From: Asaia bogorensis NBRC 16594
Lineage (GTDB): Bacteria > Pseudomonadota > Alphaproteobacteria > Acetobacterales > Acetobacteraceae
Direction: 5' to 3'
Assembly: GCF_001547995.1 (NCBI RefSeq)
Contig: NZ_AP014690.1
Span: forward strand, 310,001-374,000
Length of the DNA: 64,000 nucleotides
This document shows positions 34,974-42,680 of the stretch, in pieces. The stretch's first letter is position 1, and each line of letters begins with the position of its first letter. The translations under genes and the position numbers were made by a program. The notes under the pieces were generated by a model that searched no databases, had not been told where the DNA came from, and saw only the letters and a list, made by a program, of their open reading frames with translations.

Positions 34974-36317
34974 ATGGCAGGCGGGACATTCGTCGGCGGG
35001 GCACGGTCCGCAACCGACACTTTGCCAGACATTGAGCCACAGACGGCTTTCGGACGGTTCATCTCATGGGCCGGCATTCCGCCGATCATGATCTGGGGCT
35101 TTATCGGTACTCTGCTCTTCATGATCGGGGACGGCGTAGAGAGTGGTTACCTCTCTCCCTATCTCGTCTCGCTCGGCTTTCAGGAGCATGACGTCGCCGG
35201 CCTGTTCACCATCTATGGCCTGACGGCAGCTGTATCGGCCTGGGCCTCGGGTGCCCTTTCCGACATGTGGGGCAGCCGCAAGGTCATGCTTGTGGGTCTG
35301 GCTATCTGGATCCTGTTCCAGATCGGGTTCCTGGGTTTCGCCCTGCCGTCCAAGTCCTGGACACTGATCACGCTGTTCTACGGTCTGCGTGGCTTTGGCT
35401 ATCCGCTCTTCGCCTTCGGCTTTCTCGTCTGGGTTGTGAACACGGCGCCCGTGCAGAAACTGGGCTCCGCCGTCGGCTGGTTCTGGTTCTGCTTCACGGC
35501 AGGCCTGCCCACGCTGGGTACGACGATTGCCGGTGTCCTGCTGCCCATCATCGGTGGTTATGCAACCCTCTGGGTCGCCCTGAGCTTCGTCGTCTTCGGT
35601 GGTGCGCTGGCCCTGCTCGGCATGAACCGCGTGCCTCGCGTCGAAACTGGCAACAAGGGAGCCATCAAGACCCTGTTCATGTCGCTGGCCATCGGCTGGC
35701 AGCGTCCGAAAGTGGGTATTGGCTGCATTGTGCGCGCCATCAACACTTCAGCCGAGTTCGGCTTCCTGGTGTTCATGCCGCTCTACTTCACCCATACGCT
35801 CGGCTTCACCATGGGGCAGTGGCTGGCTGTTCTTCAGGCCATCTTCATCAGCAACATCTTCTTCAACCTGTTCCTGGGTATCATCAGTGACAAGCTGAGC
35901 TGGCGCTACACGGTGCTGATCATGGGTGGTATCGGCTCGACGCTGAGCACCATGGCACTGTATTTCGCACCGACGCTGCTGGGCCCTGACCACCTGTTCA
36001 TCGTCATGATTGCCGGCGCCTTCTATGGCATGACCCTGGCTGGCTATGTGCCGCTGTCCGCGCTGATGCCTTACCTCGCTCCCGAGAACAAGGCAGCCGC
36101 CATGTCGCTGCTGAACCTCGGTGCAGGTGCCAGTGTCTGGATCGGCCCGGCCATCGTCTACATCTTCGAGCCTGCCTTCGGGGTGTTCGGTGTGATGGTT
36201 GTCTACTCCATCATCTACTTCATCAGTGCGGTTCTGACCTACTTCCTGAAGCTGGACCCGGAAGTGGAAGCTCATCTCCACTCCACCCGCGCTTCAGCCA
36301 AGGGTTTCTCCCACTGA
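34974..36317 (+). CDS. MFS polyol permease
   Basis: The 447-residue transporter has 12 predicted helices and matches the polyol permease branch of the major facilitator superfamily (ribitol RbtT and D-arabinitol DalT of Klebsiella): IPPIMIWGFIGTLLFMIGDGVESGYLSPYLVSLGF at residues 35-75, then GALSDMWGSRKVM as the MFS loop 2-3 motif. It would import a pentitol or hexitol by proton symport. AGGAG lies seven bases before ATG 34974; upstream open codons are rejected. A strong terminator follows. With the divergent transketolase and SDR it forms a compact polyol-use module. Confidence 0.88.
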   Translation: MAGGTFVGGARSATDTLPDIEPQTAFGRFISWAGIPPIMIWGFIGTLLFMIGDGVESGYLSPYLVSLGFQEHDVAGLFTIYGLTAAVSAWASGALSDMWGSRKVMLVGLAIWILFQIGFLGFALPSKSWTLITLFYGLRGFGYPLFAFGFLVWVVNTAPVQKLGSAVGWFWFCFTAGLPTLGTTIAGVLLPIIGGYATLWVALSFVVFGGALALLGMNRVPRVETGNKGAIKTLFMSLAIGWQRPKVGIGCIVRAINTSAEFGFLVFMPLYFTHTLGFTMGQWLAVLQAIFISNIFFNLFLGIISDKLSWRYTVLIMGGIGSTLSTMALYFAPTLLGPDHLFIVMIAGAFYGMTLAGYVPLSALMPYLAPENKAAAMSLLNLGAGASVWIGPAIVYIFEPAFGVFGVMVVYSIIYFISAVLTYFLKLDPEVEAHLHSTRASAKGFSH

Positions 36318-36347
36318 GTGACCGGTTTCCTTCTTGAGACGAAGGAG

Positions 36348-36379
36348 AAAAAGGCGGGGCGCGAAGCCCCGCCTTTTTT
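36348..36379 (+). terminator. Strong terminator of the polyol permease
   Basis: A 10-base-pair stem AAGGCGGGGC/GCCCCGCCTT with loop GCGAA is followed by TTTTTT. It begins 33 bases after the stop codon; on the other strand AAAAA allows bidirectional function. Confidence 0.93.
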
Positions 36380-36718
36380 GTTTCATGCGACCCCCATTCA
36401 TGCCGATGCCCGCGCAGGGGAATGATGTGTGCTCCTGTCAATAGTTAACGATTAATGGTTCCCAAAAATTTCGGTTTTTCTCGAAATAGAGCTGAGCCAC
36501 CCGAGAGCCCGATGATCTGTGATCGTTGTAAGTAACTGACAGAAAATGATTTCTGATTGGTAACGGTGCTTCAGGCAGTGTGACTTTGTTGCACAGCATT
36601 GCTCGAACTATGTAATATAAATGTAACGCGCCTTGCGGGCGTTAACAATCTTCCGTTACGGCTTGGGAACGTTGCGATGCGTAATATCGCGAATTAACCC
36701 ATTTTGACGGAACGTTCC
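36380..36718. other. Leader/promoter region of the TonB receptor gene
   Basis: The gap after the terminator is AT-rich and holds no gene I can support. Short dyads such as GTAACG...CGTTAC are scattered through 36555-36660, and the last 100 bases hold the likely promoter and leader. No Fur-like site comparable to those at 2311 and 63663 is visible. Confidence 0.35.
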
Positions 36719-39700
36719 ATGACGCTGCTCCCAAGAGAGACGCACGATTCGGGTCGCCATAACCCGATCGTCGCCCCGTCAACCCGACGCAAGCGACCGC
36801 TTGCCGCCGGTCTCATGAGTGCCACAGCCTGTGTCGCTCTGTTGCATTTCGTCAGTGACGCACGGGCACAGAGTGTTTCGGCCTCTGAAACATCGACAAT
36901 CCCTGTCAATGCTGCCAAGGCTCCTGCCAAGAGCAAGGTGAAGGTCAATGCCCAGAGCCGCTCGACGCGTGCCAGGGCTGTTTCCGCACCGGTTGGGGAC
37001 GCTCCTGCGACCTCGCGCCCCGAAACCATCATGGTGACGGGCTCGCTGTTCCGCGATCCGAACACGACCAGTGCGTCACCGATTACGCACATCACCATGA
37101 AGGACATGCAGCAGCGTGGCATCAAGACCGTGACCGATGCGCTGCAGCTCCTGTCTTCCAACGGTGCAGGTAATCTGACCAATGCCTGGTCGGCGGGTGG
37201 TGGCTTTGCCGCCGGTGCATCGGCTCCGTCGCTCCGCGGTCTCAGCACGGATTCGACGCTGGTCCTCATGGATGGGCAGCGCCTGTCGTACTATCCGCTG
37301 GCCGATGACGGCGAGCGCAACTTTGTCGACACCAACTGGATGCCGCAATCCATCATGCAGGGCGTGGACGTGCTGCAGGATGGCGGCTCGGCAACCTATG
37401 GTGCTGACGCCGTTGCCGGTGTGGTCAACATGATCACCCGTAAGGAAATCAAGGGTTTCGAGGGTAACGCCGAAGGTGGCCTGACGCAGCGTGGCGATGC
37501 GGGGCATCAGCGCCTCTACGCCACCTGGGGTCATGGCGACCTGCACAAGGACGGCTATAACTTCTACATCAACTCGGAATATCAGCAGGACGATCCGCTT
37601 TATTACCGTCAGCTCAATTCACCGTATAACAATGGTGACCTGACCGGGATCGGTGGCAGCAACGGTAACGATAACATCGTCTCGGGTGGCTCGATCACCA
37701 ATTTCGCGCCGTCGACCGTAGCGCTCGTACGTCCTGTAACGGGAACCGGCACCAATACGGCACCCTGGTCGCTTCTGAACCAGCAGGCGGGTTGCCGTGG
37801 CCTCGATGGCCTGGTTACAGGAACTGTTGGCGGAAGCACCGGCATAAGCCAGGCCTGCTCGTGGAATACACAGAAATACGCCCAGGTCGCGCCTGACCTG
37901 CGTCGCGTCAGTGCCACGGCTCACTTCACGGCTAATGTCACCGAGCGTTCACAGCTGACAGCCATGTTCACCTGGTCGCAGGCGCGTTCCATCATCACCG
38001 GTACGCCCTACTCGACCTATGGCGGCACGTCCTACAGCCAGGCAAAGCTGGCGACAGCGCAGAACACCTATCTGCCTGTCTATCTGGCTGATGGCTCGCT
38101 CAACCCGAACAACCCTTACGCCGCACAGGGTGAGCAGGCTCAGGTCAATTACCGTTTCGGCGATCTGATTCCGACCACCATGGACACGAGCCAGAACTTC
38201 CGTGGCTCGGTGCGCTACAATGGCTGGCATCCGTCGCGCTGGGGTTCAGACTGGAATTACGACGTCAACTTCGTTGGCATGAACACGCTGCTGAACCAGA
38301 CGATCACGGGCGTGCCGACCATCTCCGGCATCCAGAACGCCATTACCAGCGGCAGCTACAATTTCGTGGATCCGTCGCAGAACTCGCAGTCGGTGCTGAA
38401 CGCCATCGCGCCGCGTAATGTCATCAATGCGCGCACACAGGAATATTCAGGCGAAGCCACGCTCAGCAAGGGTCTGTTCCACCTGCCGGGTGGTATGGCC
38501 AAGCTCGCCATCGGCGGCAACATTCGTTACGAAGCCCTGAACGATCCGAACGCCAACCCGCTCGATACGGCCAATCCGGCCAACCAGTACACCAGCTATA
38601 TCAATCCTGTGAATGCTCAGGGCAGCCGCTGGGTCGAGTCAGGTTTTTTCCAGGCTGAGGCGCCGATTGTTAAGATGCTGAGTGCCGATGCCTCGGGCCG
38701 TTACGATCATTATTCAGAAGGCTTCAGCCATTTCTCGCCGAAATTCGGCGTGCAGTTCAAGCCGACCGAAAAGCTGACGATCCGCGGCACGTTCCAGAAG
38801 GGCTTCCGCGTTCCCAGCTTTGCTGAAACGGGCGGGTCGAATGTAGGCTACACCACCTACACGCCCAACAATGCCAACTTCATCAGCCAGCATCTGAACG
38901 CCAACGGTACGCCCAACAACTACGCGCAGAATTACTATATCGGCTCGAACACGGCCGGTAACCCAAACCTGCGTCCTGAAACCTCGACCAATTTCTCGGG
39001 TGGGCCGATCTTCCGCCCGACCCGCTGGCTGACCCTGATGGCGGATTACTATTATATCCGCAAGAACCACTACATCGCGCCTAACCCGGTTGGCACCACC
39101 AACGTGGCCAATGCCTATCTCGCAGGCGAAGCCCTGCCGACCGGTGTAACGGTTACCCCGGATATCGCCGATCCGCAGAACCCCAGCGGTCAGCTGCGCC
39201 CCGGCATCATCAATCTGGGCTACGTCAACACGAACAAGCTCGTGACTGACGGTTTCGACCTGTCCTTCGAAGCCAACACGCAGCTTCCCGGCGTGTTTCA
39301 TGAAGTCCACTGGTACAGCAAGGGCACAGCAACCTTCGTTCGTCGCATGAACCTGACCAATCCGGATGGCTCGGTCTATCGCTATGCCGGAACGCTTGGG
39401 CCGTATGGTGCGGTTTCGGCCTCGGGAACGCCCCGCTGGCGCGCCAACTGGTCCAACACGCTGTCATGGCGCAAGCTGGCTGTCACGCCGACAGTCTATT
39501 ACACCAGCGGTTATCGCACGACGGCTGAAGATCAGACCGGATCTGGTACGGCAGGCAATTGCGCAGACGCGCTCCAGTCGAGCAGCTTCGTTCCGCTGGG
39601 CCAGTGCAAGGTCAAGGGCTTCTGGGATGTCGACCTGACGGTGAACTATCAGTTCAACCGCCGTTGGAGCGCCTATGCCAACGTCTACAATCTGCTTGGC

Positions 39701-39814
39701 TTCAAATCGCCTTACGATTTCGGCACCTATGGCGGTTATCTCTACAACTCTTCCTGGACCCAGAACGGTGTCGTTCTTCGCTCCTTCCAGTTCGGCGTGA
39801 AGGTCGTTCTCTGA
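36719..39814 (+). CDS. TonB-dependent outer-membrane receptor (1031 aa)
   Basis: After a long twin-Arg-free signal region (SATACVALLHFVSDARA, cleavage near residue 50) comes a plug domain: ETIMVTGSLFRDPN near 102, LRGLSTDSTLVLMDGQRL near 173, then DVLQDGGSATYGADAVAGVVNMITRK near 216. A 22-strand-type barrel follows, ending FQFGVKVVL. It resembles the large Xanthomonas/Caulobacter-type receptors for carbohydrates or other nutrients more than siderophore receptors; the substrate is unknown. ATG 36719 is preferred over TTG 36704. A strong terminator follows, so it is monocistronic. It sits between the polyol module and the 40-50 kb cluster and could serve either. Confidence 0.9.
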   Translation: MTLLPRETHDSGRHNPIVAPSTRRKRPLAAGLMSATACVALLHFVSDARAQSVSASETSTIPVNAAKAPAKSKVKVNAQSRSTRARAVSAPVGDAPATSRPETIMVTGSLFRDPNTTSASPITHITMKDMQQRGIKTVTDALQLLSSNGAGNLTNAWSAGGGFAAGASAPSLRGLSTDSTLVLMDGQRLSYYPLADDGERNFVDTNWMPQSIMQGVDVLQDGGSATYGADAVAGVVNMITRKEIKGFEGNAEGGLTQRGDAGHQRLYATWGHGDLHKDGYNFYINSEYQQDDPLYYRQLNSPYNNGDLTGIGGSNGNDNIVSGGSITNFAPSTVALVRPVTGTGTNTAPWSLLNQQAGCRGLDGLVTGTVGGSTGISQACSWNTQKYAQVAPDLRRVSATAHFTANVTERSQLTAMFTWSQARSIITGTPYSTYGGTSYSQAKLATAQNTYLPVYLADGSLNPNNPYAAQGEQAQVNYRFGDLIPTTMDTSQNFRGSVRYNGWHPSRWGSDWNYDVNFVGMNTLLNQTITGVPTISGIQNAITSGSYNFVDPSQNSQSVLNAIAPRNVINARTQEYSGEATLSKGLFHLPGGMAKLAIGGNIRYEALNDPNANPLDTANPANQYTSYINPVNAQGSRWVESGFFQAEAPIVKMLSADASGRYDHYSEGFSHFSPKFGVQFKPTEKLTIRGTFQKGFRVPSFAETGGSNVGYTTYTPNNANFISQHLNANGTPNNYAQNYYIGSNTAGNPNLRPETSTNFSGGPIFRPTRWLTLMADYYYIRKNHYIAPNPVGTTNVANAYLAGEALPTGVTVTPDIADPQNPSGQLRPGIINLGYVNTNKLVTDGFDLSFEANTQLPGVFHEVHWYSKGTATFVRRMNLTNPDGSVYRYAGTLGPYGAVSASGTPRWRANWSNTLSWRKLAVTPTVYYTSGYRTTAEDQTGSGTAGNCADALQSSSFVPLGQCKVKGFWDVDLTVNYQFNRRWSAYANVYNLLGFKSPYDFGTYGGYLYNSSWTQNGVVLRSFQFGVKVVL

Positions 39815-39835
39815 TCCTCTCGCTCGTCTGACATG

Positions 39836-39872
39836 AAAAACCCTCCGGGCCGCGAAGCCCGGAGGGTTTTTT
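39836..39872. terminator. Strong bidirectional terminator
   Basis: A 10-base-pair stem CCCTCCGGGC/GCCCGGAGGG with loop CGCGAA, flanked by AAAAA on the left and TTTTTT on the right. It ends the TonB receptor transcript and can also stop minus-strand transcripts from the aldolase operon. Between it and the aldolase gene are a 12-base palindrome GCATCCGGATGC (39893) and a CCATGGG/CCCATGG hairpin (39921-39940). Confidence 0.93.
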
Positions 39873-40025
39873 ACGTTCTGGGCCGCTCTCAGGCATCCGG
39901 ATGCACAGCCCGGATAAGAGCCATGGGAAGTGCCCCATGGAATAGGCTTCCGGATGGGCGTCTTGTGAGGGCGACTAATTTTCCGAGCGGTTGCCTCATG
40001 CCCTGCAAAGGGCGCATTCCCTGGC

Positions 40026-40760
40026 TCAGTTCTTGTAATCCGGTTGCTCACGATCCAGCTTGCGGCGCAGGGCCTTCCAGATCATCTGCCCCTGATCGGG
40101 GTCTGTCTCGAATTGCTGGCGCGCGCGCAGCACCTCGGCCTCGCTCGGGCAATGCAGCCTGGCCCCGGTCGATTGCGCGGCCAGCTGCACGCGGCAGGCC
40201 TGTTCCAGATAATACATGCGGTAAAAGGCCTGAGCCACGGTGCTTCCAATGGTCAGCAGGCCGTGATTTTGCAGAATCAGCCCCATATGGTCGCCCAGAT
40301 CGCGCACCAGACGCTCGCGCTCGCTCAGATTGTCGTCCGCCGCAATACCCTCATAGGGGTGAAAGCCGATGCGCCCGTAGAACTCCATATTGATCTGGTT
40401 CAGGGGCAGGATTCCCTCTTCCTGCGCGGCAATGGCCATGCCCGCTAGAGTATGGCTGTGCATCACGCAGTCTGCCTCGGGATGGGCCCGGTGCACGGCG
40501 GAATGGATCACGAACCCAGCCGGATTGACCGGCCAGCTCGTCTCCTGCTGGGGGTGCCCTTCTGAATCCACCACTACGAGCGAGCTCGCCGTGATCTCCT
40601 CGAAAAGCAGCCCATAGGGATTGACCAGAAAGCGATGCCCCTCTCCGGGCAAACGCACGGAAAGATGGGTGTAGACCATGTCGGTCAGGCCGAACTGCGC
40701 GTAGAGCCGATAGGCGGCGGCCAGTTCCTCGCGCAATTCCTTTTCGGTCTGGGCGGTCAT
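40026..40760 (-). CDS. Class II aldolase/adducin-family protein
   Basis: The 244-residue protein has the class II (FucA/RhaD/adducin) fold: YTHLSVRLPG near residue 30, FLVNPYGLLFEEITASSLV near 44-62, zinc ligands in MHSHTLAG (His101, His103) and QNHGLLT (His166). The Glu found at the FucA catalytic position (Glu73) is not obvious here (a QQET follows at 71-74), so aldol cleavage is likely but not certain; decarboxylase or dehydratase variants exist. GGGAGTG precedes the ATG, which overlaps the oxygenase stop by four bases. It is the last gene of the minus-strand cluster with the oxygenase, isomerase and receptor. Confidence 0.88.
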   Translation of the reverse strand: MTAQTEKELREELAAAYRLYAQFGLTDMVYTHLSVRLPGEGHRFLVNPYGLLFEEITASSLVVVDSEGHPQQETSWPVNPAGFVIHSAVHRAHPEADCVMHSHTLAGMAIAAQEEGILPLNQINMEFYGRIGFHPYEGIAADDNLSERERLVRDLGDHMGLILQNHGLLTIGSTVAQAFYRMYYLEQACRVQLAAQSTGARLHCPSEAEVLRARQQFETDPDQGQMIWKALRRKLDREQPDYKN

Positions 40761-41791
40761 GCGGTCACTCCCGTCTTGCTGAAATGCCCAAATGTATTGG
40801 TGCGTCGTGTTCCCTCAGGCAAGGCAATTTCACCCCGCTCGCGTTTGGCAATGAGATAGGAATAGGTCTGCATGGCCTGCGCCCACATGTGATCCCCGAT
40901 TTTCACGGCCTCATAGGCGGTGTCGCCCTTCTCGAAAGCGGGGAGGGGGCGTATTTCGTGATGATAATCGCAGGCATAGAAAAGCGGGAAGGAATAGCGT
41001 TCCTCCTTCACGCTGCGCACGCGATGGGCGGTGGCGACAAAAGCCCCCGCCGTCATCATTTCGAGCATATCGCCGATATTGACCACAAAACTCCCCGGAA
41101 TGGGCGGCGCATCGATCCACTCACCCTTGCCGTTCAGCACTTCCAGACCCGGCTGGTCAGCCAGCAGGATGGTGAAGCACTCATAATCCGTATGCGCGCC
41201 AATGCCCGGTGCGTCATGCGCCTCACCATCGAAGGGATAATGGATCATGCGCAGCTTCGACGGGGGAAATTGCGCGACATCGTCGAAACTATGCTCATCG
41301 AGCCCCAGCGCGAGGGCGAAACCACGAAACAACACGCGCCCCAACTCGAAAACGGCCTTGTAATAGGCGCTCGCCCGCTCGCGGAACAGCGGGATGTCGG
41401 GCCAGTCATTGGGGCCGAGAAGCGGCGTTCCGGCCTGGACCAGAGGGTGATCGGCAGGAACCTCGAAGCCAATATCGAAGGCTTCCTTATGGTCGGGGCG
41501 GGATTTGTTGTAGATTTCCTCCCCTTCCGGAACGAAGCCCTTATGAGAGGCGGAACTACCAATATAGCGCTTCATTTTCTCCTCCAGAGGCTGGGAGAAG
41601 AAATCCTTCGCCGCCTGGCGCAGATCGGCGATGAGTTCGGGCGCAACGCGATGGCCGGCAATATAGAAAAACCCGATCCTGCTGGCTGCTTCGTGCAGCG
41701 CCGCCGCCACTTTCTGACGATCGGTCTTGTCTGCCGAATACAGCCCGGCAATATTGATTACCGGAATGGACGTGAAGGTCTCTTCTGTCAT
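40757..41791 (-). CDS. Fe(II)/2-oxoglutarate oxygenase, isopenicillin-N-synthase family
   Basis: The 344-residue enzyme has the N-terminal non-haem dioxygenase segment (IPVINIAGLYS, FFYIAGHRV) and the double-stranded beta-helix with Fe ligands His200 and Asp202 (GAHTDYECF) and His256 (TAHRV). Arg265-x-Ser267 binds the 2-oxoglutarate carboxylate, so it is a true 2-oxoglutarate oxygenase rather than an oxidase of the IPNS type. The substrate is unknown. ATG 41791 has GGAG nine bases upstream and follows the isomerase stop by one base. Coupling to an aldolase suggests hydroxylation followed by carbon-carbon cleavage, which is inference. Confidence 0.9.
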   Translation of the reverse strand: MTEETFTSIPVINIAGLYSADKTDRQKVAAALHEAASRIGFFYIAGHRVAPELIADLRQAAKDFFSQPLEEKMKRYIGSSASHKGFVPEGEEIYNKSRPDHKEAFDIGFEVPADHPLVQAGTPLLGPNDWPDIPLFRERASAYYKAVFELGRVLFRGFALALGLDEHSFDDVAQFPPSKLRMIHYPFDGEAHDAPGIGAHTDYECFTILLADQPGLEVLNGKGEWIDAPPIPGSFVVNIGDMLEMMTAGAFVATAHRVRSVKEERYSFPLFYACDYHHEIRPLPAFEKGDTAYEAVKIGDHMWAQAMQTYSYLIAKRERGEIALPEGTRRTNTFGHFSKTGVTA

Positions 41792-41792
41792 G

Positions 41793-42647
41793 TCAGGACT
41801 CTCCTGCTGAAGCGGGGAAGCACCCCGCAAAGGATCTGACCTGATCCTGCCTGAGCCAGTCATTCATGGCATGGCGGTCGGCAAGGGGCAGATCGGTGAA
41901 GGGCAAGGTATGGGTGTAGCCATCGGGGCCACATTCCGGTGTCAGCGTTGTGACATCGTAGCCGCGTGCGCGCTGCGACACCCAGATTCGGCGCCAGAAA
42001 TCGCGGTGAAAATCGAGTGCCTTCTGGTTTTCAGGTGCCGCCGGATGCGAAACCTGCGGTCCCTGATCATAGCCCACGCGTGCCTGAACGTGATGCACAC
42101 GCGCGATGAATCCACTGAAATCATCGCAGGGGTCATCGAGCAGTCTTTCGCAGCCCACCACCCAATGGCTGATATCGGCGGTAAAAAGCGCTTCGGGTAT
42201 TTGCACGATAACATCGAGCGTGATCCAGGGCGTGGCGCAGAGCCGGGCGCGATGGGTCTCGAAGCTGAGCGTCAGCCCGTGCTTCTGTCCCAGCCCCATC
42301 GCACGACCGATGAATTCGGCCTGAAGCGCAGCATTCCAGCGATCATTGCCGCCCAGCACGTTCACGAAGCGGGGGGAGAGGAGCACGGCGCGCCCGAGGG
42401 CCTCATCCAGATCGGCTAGATGGTCGTCCAGCGTCGCGCACTGGCGGGGGATGACCCCGCCGCCGGTCAGGGCAATGGCGATATAGGGGCAATCGGTGTC
42501 GCGCAGGGCCGTGCGGCAGGTAGCGAGGTTTTCCGGCTCCGGGATACGCGCCTCGATCCCGTCATAACCCCGACGATGGGCATCGGCGATTGCCTCAACC
42601 CAGGGACGCGTATCGCCCCAGAGTGTTAGGAAGCTGTCGAGGCGCAT
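41793..42647 (-). CDS. TIM-barrel sugar isomerase/epimerase-like protein
   Basis: The 284-residue protein belongs to the xylose-isomerase-like TIM-barrel group (AP endonuclease 2 family). Metal-binding-type positions are seen in YDGIEARI near residue 36, LSFETHRAR near 140, ADISHWV near 168 and ARVHHVQARVG near 196 with a distal TPECGP. These enzymes isomerise or epimerise small sugars, hydroxy-acids or inososes. ATG 42647 has GGGAGA upstream; the earlier ATG 42668 has none. It follows the TonB receptor gene within 35 bases and is followed immediately by the oxygenase gene. Confidence 0.82.
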   Translation of the reverse strand: MRLDSFLTLWGDTRPWVEAIADAHRRGYDGIEARIPEPENLATCRTALRDTDCPYIAIALTGGGVIPRQCATLDDHLADLDEALGRAVLLSPRFVNVLGGNDRWNAALQAEFIGRAMGLGQKHGLTLSFETHRARLCATPWITLDVIVQIPEALFTADISHWVVGCERLLDDPCDDFSGFIARVHHVQARVGYDQGPQVSHPAAPENQKALDFHRDFWRRIWVSQRARGYDVTTLTPECGPDGYTHTLPFTDLPLADRHAMNDWLRQDQVRSFAGCFPASAGES

Positions 42648-42680
42648 CGGCGTGTCGTCTCCCGTCATGCTTGTATCGGA

